NCBI RefSeq assembly: GCF_001754075.1
Contig: NZ_MIEH01000020.1
Span: forward strand, 1-64,000
Source of the DNA: Merdimonas faecis
GTDB lineage: Bacteria; Bacillota; Clostridia; Lachnospirales; Lachnospiraceae
Reading direction: 5' to 3'
Length of the DNA stretch: 64,000 nt
How positions within the stretch are numbered: the first letter of the stretch is position 1; each line of letters begins with the position of its first letter. A program made the position numbers and the translations under genes. This document shows positions 52,563 through 61,234 of the stretch, piece by piece. Under the pieces are notes generated by a model, which saw nothing but the letters and a program-made list of their open reading frames with translations, was not told the DNA's origin and did no database searches.

Positions 52563-53801
52563 ATGTGGGGAGAAATTTTTAACATGGACAATCCGCTGGT
52601 CGGAGCGGATAACACCTGGGTTCTGTGGGCGATCTGTGCTGCAGGTGCTGCCGGAGCGATCTATCTGGAGCAGAAGTACACCTGGGCGGCAAAAGCCAGT
52701 GGAGCGATCGTAGCTCTTGTTATGGCGCTGATTCTGTCAAACTTAGGAATCATCCCGACCGCATCCCCGGTATGGGATACTGTCTGGAATTATGTAGTGC
52801 CGCTGTCCCTGCCTTTACTGCTGATGCAGTGTAATGTTCGTGACATGGGAAAGGATTCACTAAGACTTCTGGGAATATTCCTATGCGGTTCTGTCGGTAC
52901 CATGGTGGGCGCCCTTATAGGTTTTGCAGTGCTTGGCAACTTCATTCCGGAGCTGAACGCACTGGCAGGTGTATTTACCGGCACCTATATCGGCGGATCT
53001 GTAAACTTTGCAGCTCTTGGCGAGGCCTTTGGAGTAACAGGCGAGATGCTGTCTGCCGCTACTGTTGCAGATAACCTTCTGATGGCCCTGTACTTCTTTG
53101 TACTGGTTATGATTCCGGGTATCAACTTCTTCCGCAAGCACTACAAACATCCACATCAGGATGCTGTAGAAGCAGGAACCGCTGACAATGATTCCGAGGG
53201 AACCGCAGCAGCAGCTTACTGGGGACGTAAGGAAATTTCCTTAAAGGATATTGCCCTGGCAGTTGCAGTTGCATTCGTGATCGTGGCAGTTTCCTCTATC
53301 GTTGCTGATTTCCTGGCCGGTGTGATCCCGACCTCTAATCCGGTTCTGTCCATGCTGAATACACTGTTCGGCAACATGTACCTGTGGATCGCTACGATCT
53401 CTATGATCTGTGCAACAGCAGCCCCTGGATTCTTTGGAGAGATCAGAGGAACGAATGAGATGGGAACTTTCCTGATCTACCTGTTCTTCTTCGTAATCGG
53501 TGTTCCGGCATCCATCCCGCTGATTGTTCGGAATTCCCCGCTGCTTCTCGTATTCGCAGCGATCGTTGTTATCGTAAATATGCTGTTCAGCCTGGTTCTT
53601 GGAAAAATCTTCAAGTTTGACCTGGAGGAAATCCTGTGTGCATCTAATGCAAACATCGGTGGACCTACCACTTCAGCTGCTATGGCAGTTTCCAAGGGCT
53701 GGACAAAACTGGTTGGACCTTGTCTGATCGTTGGTACGATCGGATACGTTATCGGTACATACTGTGGTCTGATCATCGGCAGTCTTTTAGGTGCAGCCTA
53801 A
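52563..53801 (+). CDS. DUF819 family membrane transporter-like protein
   Basis: 412 residues with about ten transmembrane helices, start after AAAGGAGG. The conserved GVFTGTYIGGSVNFAALGEAFG, AATVADNLLMALYF and SNANIGGPTTSAAMA blocks are those of DUF819 (YjcL) proteins, and their duplicated glycine-rich loops resemble secondary carriers. The cluster with a secreted-type dipeptidase gene suggests uptake of a dipeptide or a related compound. The substrate is not established. Confidence 0.88.
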   Translation: MWGEIFNMDNPLVGADNTWVLWAICAAGAAGAIYLEQKYTWAAKASGAIVALVMALILSNLGIIPTASPVWDTVWNYVVPLSLPLLLMQCNVRDMGKDSLRLLGIFLCGSVGTMVGALIGFAVLGNFIPELNALAGVFTGTYIGGSVNFAALGEAFGVTGEMLSAATVADNLLMALYFFVLVMIPGINFFRKHYKHPHQDAVEAGTADNDSEGTAAAAYWGRKEISLKDIALAVAVAFVIVAVSSIVADFLAGVIPTSNPVLSMLNTLFGNMYLWIATISMICATAAPGFFGEIRGTNEMGTFLIYLFFFVIGVPASIPLIVRNSPLLLVFAAIVVIVNMLFSLVLGKIFKFDLEEILCASNANIGGPTTSAAMAVSKGWTKLVGPCLIVGTIGYVIGTYCGLIIGSLLGAA

Positions 53802-53867
53802 AACCTGGTTATTCGCAGGGGCGGTTTTTCCGTCCCTGTATTTATATTTACAAAGGAGGACTGACTT

Positions 53868-54845
53868 ATGAATTTTGATGCTCACTGTGACATTTGGACG
53901 GATGTGACTCACCACTATCTGGACGGCGAACACGATATCTTCCGCAAATACCACTATGAACGGCTGAAAAAGGGAGATATCGAGGGTGGTATTTTCGTCA
54001 TCTGGAATGATCCGCCTTATGACAAGGATCCTCTGAAACGGACCCATCAGATGATGGATGCTATTACCCAGGAAGAGCCGGAGTGTGCGGATATTATGAA
54101 GGTATGCCGTTCCTATAAGGATATGATGGAGGCAAAGGCGGACGGAAAAATGTACGCCTTCATCGGTCTGGAGGGCCTGAAGAGTATCGGCGAGGACGTT
54201 GATATGATCGATGAATTCTACAAGTTCGGCGCCAGACACGCAAGCCTTACCTGGAACGAAGAAAATCCGCTGGCTACCGGCGCAAGGGGAAGCAAAGACC
54301 GCGGGCTTACAGATCTTGGCCGTAAAGCCGTGCGCAAGATCCAGGATCTGGGGATGATTCTGGACATGTCCCATATCAACGACAAATCCTTCTGGGATGT
54401 TCTCGACGTGGCCACCGGCCCTGTCGTAGCCACCCATTCCAACTGCCGGGCACTCTGCGACCAGGCACGCAATCTTACTGACGAACAGCTGAAAGCTCTG
54501 GCCGACACCGGCGGCATGGTGGGATTGAATTCATTCAATGAATTTGTACACCCTGTAGAGTCCGAACAGACCGTGGACAACCTGGTAAAACATCTGATCC
54601 ACATGGTAGAAATCATGGGGATCGATCATGTAGGATTCGGGTTTGATTTCTCCGAATTCCTGGAAGGCGCTACCTTAAGCTCCTTCAGCAGCCAGGCAAC
54701 ACCTTATACCATCGGTCTGGAAGACGCTTCCCATGTGCCGAACCTGATCGCAGCGATCCGGAAAGCCGGATTCAGCGAAGAAGAGATCGAAAAATTCGCA
54801 TACAAGAACTGGCACGACTTAATCCGCCGTGTACTGCACGAATAG
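53868..54845 (+). CDS. M19-family dipeptidase
   Basis: 325 residues. The metal site begins NFDAHCDIWTD, and FIGLEGLKSIG, HASLTWNEENPLATG, DMSHINDKSFWDV, VATHSNCRALCD and GIDHVGFGFDF are the other conserved blocks of membrane dipeptidases (peptidase M19). There is no signal peptide, so it is probably cytoplasmic and acts on dipeptides imported by the DUF819 protein encoded 66 bp upstream. Confidence 0.93.
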   Translation: MNFDAHCDIWTDVTHHYLDGEHDIFRKYHYERLKKGDIEGGIFVIWNDPPYDKDPLKRTHQMMDAITQEEPECADIMKVCRSYKDMMEAKADGKMYAFIGLEGLKSIGEDVDMIDEFYKFGARHASLTWNEENPLATGARGSKDRGLTDLGRKAVRKIQDLGMILDMSHINDKSFWDVLDVATGPVVATHSNCRALCDQARNLTDEQLKALADTGGMVGLNSFNEFVHPVESEQTVDNLVKHLIHMVEIMGIDHVGFGFDFSEFLEGATLSSFSSQATPYTIGLEDASHVPNLIAAIRKAGFSEEEIEKFAYKNWHDLIRRVLHE

Positions 54846-54866
54846 TTAATTATACAAGTGTAAGCA

Positions 54867-54907
54867 AACGGGGACGTACACCTACTGCGTAGGTGTACGT
54901 CCCCGTT
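54867..54907. repeat. Large palindrome with GGGGACG ends
   Basis: Perfect 19-bp arms (54867-54885, 54889-54907) with a 3-base loop, beginning AACGGGGACGTACACCTAC. It lies between converging genes and has no T run. Its ends match those of the palindrome at 29451-29500. Confidence 0.88.
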
Positions 54908-54922
54908 CACATTTTCTTCACA

Positions 54923-55972
54923 TTATTCTGCGATCTTAATCACTGCTTTTACAATGTCTGCTTTGTTATGGATGCTGTGGTCCATAGCTTCCTGGGCCTG
55001 ATCTAAGGTGAATATATCTGTAACAATACCTTTCAGATTTACTTTTCCTTTTGCTACCGCATCGATTGCCATCGGATAAATATGACGGTAGCGGAATACC
55101 GTCTTGAAGGTCAGCTCTTTATCCAGCGCCAGGCTCATCGGAAGTGTCATCTCTCCGCTCTTGCTGTAACCTACCAGGACGATGGTGGATCCTTTCTTCG
55201 CAGCGTGGATAGCCTGTACTGTTGTCGGCTGTGATCCGGCTGTCTCAATGATCAGATCGGCGCCCAGGCCTCCGGTCAGTTCTTTGATCTTGGCAACCAC
55301 GTCTTCCTTGCCGCCGTTGATCACGCCGGTAGCGCCAAGCTCCATGGCCTTTTCCAGACGCTTATCCATCAAGTCTACCACATATACTTCGGAGACGCCT
55401 CTTGCCTTCAGCGCCATCATAGATACCAGTCCGATACAGCCGGCTCCCATAACGACCGCTGTCTGCCCCAGGTGTGCATCCCCCTGGATAGCCGCATGGA
55501 ATCCGACAGCCAGAGGCTCGATCAACGCACCTTCCAGTGTGCTCACATTATCCGGCAGCTTAAAGCAAAGATCAGCCTCATGCGCCACATACTCCTGAAA
55601 TACTCCGTCAACCGGCGGAGTTGCAAAGAAGATAACATCCGGACAGAGATTGTATTTTCCCTGTTTGCAGAACTCACATTTTCCGCATGTCTTTCCTGGC
55701 TCCAACGCCACACGGTCACCGACTTTTAAGTGCTTTACATCCGCTCCCACTTCTACAACGGTACCGCCCGGCTCATGTCCCAGCACGAACGGAGGCTCTA
55801 CTACATAGTCTCCGATAGCTCCGGTCTCATAATAATGCATATCAGATCCGCAGATTCCCACATATTCCAGCTTTACCAGCACCTCATCCGCAGCCGGTTT
55901 GGGAATATCTCTTTCCTCAAATCCCATTTTGCCGATTCCGGTCATGACTGCCACTTTCATTTTTCCATCCAT
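54923..55972 (-). CDS. Zinc-dependent polyol (xylitol/sorbitol-type) dehydrogenase
   Basis: 349 residues from the ATG at 55972, after AGGAGGG. Catalytic zinc ligands sit in CGSDMHYYETG and LGHEPGG. The structural zinc loop has four cysteines (CGKCEFCKQGKYNLC). The Rossmann motif GAGCIG is followed by Asp in VVDLMD, indicating NAD. It matches sorbitol/xylitol dehydrogenases. It is last in the operon with xylulokinase, suggesting xylitol to D-xylulose oxidation, although arabitol or sorbitol cannot be excluded. Confidence 0.9.
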   Translation of the reverse strand: MDGKMKVAVMTGIGKMGFEERDIPKPAADEVLVKLEYVGICGSDMHYYETGAIGDYVVEPPFVLGHEPGGTVVEVGADVKHLKVGDRVALEPGKTCGKCEFCKQGKYNLCPDVIFFATPPVDGVFQEYVAHEADLCFKLPDNVSTLEGALIEPLAVGFHAAIQGDAHLGQTAVVMGAGCIGLVSMMALKARGVSEVYVVDLMDKRLEKAMELGATGVINGGKEDVVAKIKELTGGLGADLIIETAGSQPTTVQAIHAAKKGSTIVLVGYSKSGEMTLPMSLALDKELTFKTVFRYRHIYPMAIDAVAKGKVNLKGIVTDIFTLDQAQEAMDHSIHNKADIVKAVIKIAE

Positions 55973-56043
55973 AGTCCTAGACCCTCCTGCTTTATTAAGA
56001 TGTTTAAAAAACTTTCTGGTCTTATTATAATGCAAAACCTATG

Positions 56044-57522
56044 TTAAAACAATGCCTTATTTGCAAAATATATTTCTTTAAAACGGAGGAATTCTTCTTC
56101 GTATAATTTTACATTTTCCGGTATCGGCTCTGTCACCTCCGGGCTCAGATGTACCATCTGCCCGCAGGCTTCTTCATAGTCCTTAAAATATCCGCTTCCT
56201 ACTGCCGCCGTCATGGCCGCTCCGATACTGGCCTGCTCTTTTCCCTGGTTCGTGTAGATCGGACAGTCATACATATCCGCCTGGATCTGACGGAACAGCG
56301 GACTTTTTGCCCCGCCGCCGGCTGCAATGATACGGTCTCCCTTAATTCCCAGAGACCGGAAAATAGCGTAGGATTCCTTCATACTGTAAACAATCCCCTC
56401 CATGGTACTGCGGATCATGTGCCGTTTGTCATGACGCAGAGTCATGCCCAGATAAACCGCTTTAGCGTTCGGATCATTGTGAGGGGTGCGTTCGCCATTT
56501 AAGTAAGGCAGGAAGAGAAGCCCCTCACTTCCTGCAGGCACCTCCTGCGCCAACGCCGTCATTGCATCAAAGCTTTCTGCACCCAGGATATTGTTCTTCA
56601 GCCATTTTAAGGCAACACCGCCGCTCAGGTGCGCCCCCATAATGCTCCAGAGATGCTCCCCGCCATGGCACCAGGTATTGGTCCGAAGCTTGGGATCAAA
56701 AAGCGGCGCATCCAGCGCACAGGTCAAGTGGCAGGCAGTTCCGATGGTAGATGCCATAAGCCCTCCCCGGATCATACCGTTCCCCAGTTCCATCATCAGG
56801 GAATCTCCGCCTCCGTAGGCCACAAACGTTCCTTTCTTAAGTCCGGTAAGCCCGGCACACTCCTCGGTCACCTGTCCTGCTTTTTCATAGGATTCATGGC
56901 TCTCTACCAGTAAGTCCTTCGGGATCCCCAGCTTTTCCAGGATCCCGTAGGCCCATGTCCGGTTCTTCATATCCCACATGCCGGTACTGCTGGCGTCAGA
57001 AGCATCTGTCCCCAGCTCCCCGCAGATCTTATAACGGATATAGTCCTTCGGCAGCATAACCTTATAAATCTTTTCGTAGCTTTGCGGCTGCTTCTCCCGC
57101 ACCCACACAAGGGACGGCAGGAGAAATCCTGCACTCAGCCGGTTTTCAAACACCCTTCCAAACTCTTCTTCCGGAACAGTTTCATAGATATGGGAAATCT
57201 GCTCTCCTGTCCGCTGATCCGCCCAGATGATCGCATTGCCGATGGGCCTTATGTCCTGATCCACCATCACCAGGCCGTGCATCTGCCCGGAAAATCCGAT
57301 GCCCCCTATCTGATCCTTTATTCCCGGCTTCTCATCCAGCATCTGCCGGATAGCCAGCACCGTAGATTCCCACAGCTGGTTCATATCCTGCTCCGCCCGG
57401 TCAAGCTCCGGTTTTTTGATATCATACTCGCACTGCCCCGCAGCCACTGTCTGTCCGGAAACGTCCACAGCTACCGCACGCACGCTGGAGGTTCCAAGAT
57501 CGATTCCTACAAAGTATTCCAT
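56044..57522 (-). CDS. xylB: Xylulokinase
   Basis: 492 residues of the FGGY kinase family. The N-terminal phosphate loop FVGIDLGTSSVRAVAVD, IGFSGQMHGLVMVD (substrate site of xylulokinases) and the C-terminal IIAAGGGAKSPLFRQIQADM are all present. It phosphorylates D-xylulose into the pentose phosphate pathway. The start overlaps the end of the aldo/keto reductase gene by 16 bp. Confidence 0.94.
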   Translation of the reverse strand: MEYFVGIDLGTSSVRAVAVDVSGQTVAAGQCEYDIKKPELDRAEQDMNQLWESTVLAIRQMLDEKPGIKDQIGGIGFSGQMHGLVMVDQDIRPIGNAIIWADQRTGEQISHIYETVPEEEFGRVFENRLSAGFLLPSLVWVREKQPQSYEKIYKVMLPKDYIRYKICGELGTDASDASSTGMWDMKNRTWAYGILEKLGIPKDLLVESHESYEKAGQVTEECAGLTGLKKGTFVAYGGGDSLMMELGNGMIRGGLMASTIGTACHLTCALDAPLFDPKLRTNTWCHGGEHLWSIMGAHLSGGVALKWLKNNILGAESFDAMTALAQEVPAGSEGLLFLPYLNGERTPHNDPNAKAVYLGMTLRHDKRHMIRSTMEGIVYSMKESYAIFRSLGIKGDRIIAAGGGAKSPLFRQIQADMYDCPIYTNQGKEQASIGAAMTAAVGSGYFKDYEEACGQMVHLSPEVTEPIPENVKLYEEEFLRFKEIYFANKALF

Positions 57523-58520
57523 TCATCTTCACCATCCCAGATATCCCGCCAGTCTTTCGCATCCTCCCACAGGAATACCTTCCCTTTGATCAGACGGGCG
57601 TTTTTATCTGCCTTTCTTAATATTTCCATTTCCTCTCCGCTAAGGAAGTCTTCTGTCGTACATTTCAGATTTCCCACATACTCCTTCTCGAAAATTGAGA
57701 AGGGAATCGGGATCTGTCCTCTTTGCACCGCCCATTTCACACAGACAGTCGCCGGATGACAGCAGTGCGCCTCTGCGATTTCCTTCAGTTCCGGCAGTTC
57801 AAAGGTCACCACATCCCCCTCTTCCGTGTCACGCTCAGGCCTGCAGGGCGATCCCATCGGACTGAATGCGATCAGCTGGATATCATGAGCCTTGCAGTAT
57901 TCAAACAGCTTCGGCTGCTGAAATGTCGGGTTGATCTCCACCTCCAGCACCGTCGGCTTAATCCGGCAAAGAGGCAGCACCTGCTCTAATTTCGTGATGG
58001 TCATATTGGACATGCCAATGCTTCTTACCAGCCCCAGATCTACCAGACGCTCCATCTGCCACCAGGTCGTCATATATTCTTCCAGCGAAAAAGGCACTGC
58101 ATCCGGATTTCTTCCCTCCAGATGCGCTCCCGGCGCATGGTAATTAGGGAACGGCCAGTGTACCATATAAACATCCAGATATGAAAGCCTAAGATCACGA
58201 AGAGTCCTGGCACAGGCAACCAGCACATCGCCTTTCCCATGCATATCATTCCAGACCTTTGACATAATCGTCAGCTCCTGACGCTGAACAATCCCCTCTG
58301 CAAAAGCCTTTGCGAATACTTTCCCTATCTCGGCTTCATTTCCGTAGGAAGCCGCACAGTCAAACAGGCGGTAGCCGGCCTCAATGGCTCCATAAACCGC
58401 ATCCGACACCTCCTCAGAGGTATAGCGGTCATTCCCAAAGGTTCCCATACCAATCCCCGGAATCACCATTCCGTTTGACAATTTTCTTTGCGGTACAATC
58501 TCCGGGCTTACTCGTTCCAT
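57507..58520 (-). CDS. Aldo/keto reductase
   Basis: 337 residues. LFDCAASYGNEAEIGKVF has the catalytic Tyr, TIMSKVWNDM the Lys and YMVHWPF the His. The overall plan is close to xylose-reductase-type enzymes. The usual IPKS cofactor motif reads IPIPFS, so the Lys that contacts the 2'-phosphate of NADP is missing and NADH may be used. In the operon with a polyol dehydrogenase and xylulokinase it would be an aldose (xylose) reductase; that substrate is inferred. Confidence 0.88.
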   Translation of the reverse strand: MERVSPEIVPQRKLSNGMVIPGIGMGTFGNDRYTSEEVSDAVYGAIEAGYRLFDCAASYGNEAEIGKVFAKAFAEGIVQRQELTIMSKVWNDMHGKGDVLVACARTLRDLRLSYLDVYMVHWPFPNYHAPGAHLEGRNPDAVPFSLEEYMTTWWQMERLVDLGLVRSIGMSNMTITKLEQVLPLCRIKPTVLEVEINPTFQQPKLFEYCKAHDIQLIAFSPMGSPCRPERDTEEGDVVTFELPELKEIAEAHCCHPATVCVKWAVQRGQIPIPFSIFEKEYVGNLKCTTEDFLSGEEMEILRKADKNARLIKGKVFLWEDAKDWRDIWDGEDEWNTL

Positions 58521-59590
58521 GCTTCACCCTCTCCTTTCATACATGCTTTATACTCTCCCTTTACGGGTATGATCCTTGCTTTCCAGCTCTGACGCTCCTG
58601 TCGCTGACGCTCCAGGCTCTGATAGATCCTGCGGGCCGCACCGCCAAGATCCTGGTTATAGACCGCCACCGGGAATCGTCCGGAACCCTCAAAATCATCA
58701 ATAGCCGCCAGTGCGATCCTTAAGCCCGTCCTCTTTTCCGGCGTCCCGGCCCCTCCCGGCCCCCAGATCACTTCCGCAGTCTGCTGTGCCAGCTCTCCTG
58801 TTCCGCAAAGAACCATGCCGTCCTTCATCTTCTGTGTGATCTTACGGATCTCTTCTTTGGAAAACTCCGCCATCCTCCGGTCTCTTCTCCAGGGCACATG
58901 ATATACCTGCCCCCGGGGGCAGAATTTCTGGAAGCTTTCCTCCCTTTTCCGGATATTTCCTATCTCCAGATTATCCCAGCCAATATATAAATATTCCCCG
59001 TATTCTCTCTCCTGTCTTTCCAAAAGCGTGCGGATTGCATCCACATTATCTATAAATACACTATCCGCATAGGGTCCGGCCACGTCCGTATCAAAAAATA
59101 CCAGATTCATGCCGATGCTCCTGAGACGCAAAAGCTTTTCCTGATCCACGCTCCGGTCATCCGGCCATACGACAGCATTGCGGATATTTTTGCTGTAAAG
59201 CCGGTACAGGCAATCCTCCAGCGTCGTATGCTCCGGCGCCTCCACATACAAAAGCAAAGCGTCATGCTCCCAGACACAGCGCTGGAACTCAGCAATAAAA
59301 TGTGCAAAAAACGGGTTTCTGGACGGCGCCACCAGTGCGATCATATCTGTTGCCGTCTCATTTCCATGATTTTTCAGTGTCACGGTGGTTCCATTGCCCA
59401 CCTCTCTTACGATCAGCTCCTCCTCTTCCAGAAGCTCCAGTGCCTTTCGCACGGTAATCCTGCTGACCTCGTAGTCTGCCGCCATCTGCCGTTCCGAAGG
59501 GATTTTTTCTCCATCCTGGTACACCCCTTCATAAATCTGCCGGCAAATATAATTTTTCAAATCTACATAGCGAAGTTCCGTCGATTCCAA
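58508..59590 (-). CDS. GntR-type regulator with LacI-like sensor
   Basis: 360 residues. The N-terminal winged helix (NYICRQIYEGVYQDGEKIPSERQMAADYEVSRITVRKALELLEEEELI) is joined to a C-terminal periplasmic-binding-like domain (MIALVAPSRNPFFAHFIAEF, NLVFFDTDVAGPYADSVFIDN). This fusion is like AraR of Bacillus. It heads the pentose operon, overlapping the next gene by 13 bp, and is probably its autoregulated, sugar-responsive repressor. Confidence 0.9.
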   Translation of the reverse strand: MESTELRYVDLKNYICRQIYEGVYQDGEKIPSERQMAADYEVSRITVRKALELLEEEELIVREVGNGTTVTLKNHGNETATDMIALVAPSRNPFFAHFIAEFQRCVWEHDALLLYVEAPEHTTLEDCLYRLYSKNIRNAVVWPDDRSVDQEKLLRLRSIGMNLVFFDTDVAGPYADSVFIDNVDAIRTLLERQEREYGEYLYIGWDNLEIGNIRKREESFQKFCPRGQVYHVPWRRDRRMAEFSKEEIRKITQKMKDGMVLCGTGELAQQTAEVIWGPGGAGTPEKRTGLRIALAAIDDFEGSGRFPVAVYNQDLGGAARRIYQSLERQRQERQSWKARIIPVKGEYKACMKGEGEAWNE

Positions 59591-59625
59591 AGGCGTCCCT
59601 CCTCATCTTAAATTTTCTTATTGGT

Positions 59626-59713
59626 ATTGTAACATAGTACCATTTGGAAGTCAAAGAATTTTATCCCTTTGCCGTACTAAAATATTGCCTGTCCGCCGCA
59701 AGCATAGTACAAT
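59626..59713. promoter_or_regulatory. Divergent promoters with shared operator-like motifs
   Basis: Leftward: TTGACT (59654-59649), 17 bp, TACAAT (59631-59626). Rightward: TTGCCT (59685-59690), 17 bp, TACAAT (59708-59713). CATAGTAC occurs at 59633-59640 and 59703-59710, and GTACTA at 59674-59679. These are candidate sites for the GntR-type regulator, controlling both its operon and the rightward gene. Confidence 0.7.
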
Positions 59714-59756
59714 GAATTTATAACTGTAGGCGTGATATCTTTGAGGGGAGGATTTC

Positions 59757-60791
59757 ATGATGCTAAAGAAATTGTTGGGAACGATCCTGTGTATTCTGGT
59801 TATGGTTCTTGGGGTTATATGCTATATGGAGTTTAAATCCCCGGCGTCCGGGGAACGAATCGATGATTATCTGCTTTCTGCCGGAAACGGGACCTACTGC
59901 GGCGGCACAAAAACCGGCTCCGTAGAGCTAAATATCGAGATCAAAGGCTCCGGCTTTCAGAAAATGTTTCCTACTTCCGATGATATCACGAAAAACGGCA
60001 ATCATCTGATCGTGGATGACCGTTATCTCCTGCGGGTCTTCCGTGGAAAGCATCAGCTGGCAAGCGCCGCTTACGAACAGGACAGTATGCATGACCGGCA
60101 GAGCCTGAAGGTTTATTTTACAACAGCGGACGATCCCGCCCCCTCTGACCCTATCGAGATTGTTATTTCAAAAGACTCTGAAAAAAATGTAAAGGCCCGG
60201 ATCGAATGTGATCTGGAAAACGATTCCAAACTTGCAGAATTTGGTACTACAACTGGTTCTGCCGTTGCCCGCGTTTCATCCTCCGGCGTTTATCTGGATC
60301 TTCAGAACTCCTATTTTGGTATCTCTGACTTTCAATCGGTCGGTTCTCTTAAGCTTGGAACCAAAGAAGAGGCAGTTGTCATGCCTCTGAACAATAATGT
60401 AGATCCCACAAAAGCTAAGGAATACGGCATGATTCTTCCTGCCGTCATTTCCCAGAGCAGCGAAAAAACCGGCACCTATGCCTATGCTGCTGATCTGCCT
60501 GACTGGCAGGATATCAGCTACCTGGCTCTAAAAAGCGCCCAGGCCGGCACCACCTGGATGGTACGCAAGGACCTTCTTTCTGACCTTACATATGTCTCCG
60601 GCTACGTAGTATATCAGGAGGACGGTGTCCTTTCCATCGTCCATGACAATGCCCTGTACAAAGCCCCGATTCCTGAGTCCCAGAAGGACACTGATTTTGA
60701 GCTTGGGACATCCGTCGATATTTTCTATGGTGATAAGATCAAACAGGATTATGGATATGACCTGGTGGATGTGACGGCTATTGCCGGGTAG
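59757..60791 (+). CDS. Membrane-anchored extracellular hypothetical protein
   Basis: 344 residues. One N-terminal transmembrane or signal segment (LLGTILCILVMVLGVICYM) is followed by an extracytoplasmic domain with beta-rich repeats (GSVELNIEIKGSGFQKMF, VKARIECDLEND, SGVYLDLQNSYFGI). No domain is recognised. ATG at 59757 or 59760, with GAGGGGAGG upstream. It is divergent from the pentose operon and may share its regulator. Confidence 0.7.
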   Translation: MMLKKLLGTILCILVMVLGVICYMEFKSPASGERIDDYLLSAGNGTYCGGTKTGSVELNIEIKGSGFQKMFPTSDDITKNGNHLIVDDRYLLRVFRGKHQLASAAYEQDSMHDRQSLKVYFTTADDPAPSDPIEIVISKDSEKNVKARIECDLENDSKLAEFGTTTGSAVARVSSSGVYLDLQNSYFGISDFQSVGSLKLGTKEEAVVMPLNNNVDPTKAKEYGMILPAVISQSSEKTGTYAYAADLPDWQDISYLALKSAQAGTTWMVRKDLLSDLTYVSGYVVYQEDGVLSIVHDNALYKAPIPESQKDTDFELGTSVDIFYGDKIKQDYGYDLVDVTAIAG

Positions 60792-60923
60792 GTATGATCC
60801 ATCCGGCATTTTTACTAAATTTCTCCTCCGCTATTTTGGGTAAAAACTACTTTTGAAATGAACGAATCCCTTTTGTTATAATAGGAATAGAAACCGTTGC
60901 CCGCGACAAAAGGAGGAGATAGT
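60792..60923 (+). promoter_or_regulatory. Promoter and ribosome site of the CarD remnant
   Basis: TTGAAA (60853-60858), 18-bp spacer, TATAAT (60877-60882), then AAAGGAGGAG before the ATG at 60924. The control region is intact although the gene is not. Confidence 0.6.
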
Positions 60924-60992
60924 ATGCCCCAAATCAATGATTATGTAAACTTCAGCACCCATGGAATCTGTAAGATCGAAGACCAGCACTGA
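60924..60992 (+). pseudogene. CarD-family regulator, N-terminal remnant
   Basis: 22 codons (MPQINDYVNFSTHGICKIED) match the conserved start of CarD-like RNA-polymerase-binding regulators, which are normally about 160-170 residues. A stop follows at once, and no continuation is recognised downstream. It is a truncated pseudogene with a strong ribosome site. Confidence 0.6.
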
Positions 60993-61234
60993 CAGCATCG
61001 GCAGCTATATCCGCAGGAAATTAGGCATTTTCTAATATTTCCATAAACTCTTCCCCTGTAATCGTTTCTTTTCCTCAAAATCCCGAAACTGTCCTTACAT
61101 TCTTCTTGATTTATAAGGACATATTAAAGACATTATCAGTAGCCGAATCCTTCCCGTCCGGTTACTATAGACATAGCAGCACCACTCGCATCAGTGGTGG
61201 CAATCACGACAACAACGAAGGGGAACATTTATCT
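60993..61234. other. Non-coding gap before the GT8 gene
   Basis: A short inverted repeat (CACCACT/AGTGGTG near 61180-61200) lies here. The frame is open upstream of the chosen GT8 start but does not look like coding sequence. Nothing else is seen. Confidence 0.4.
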
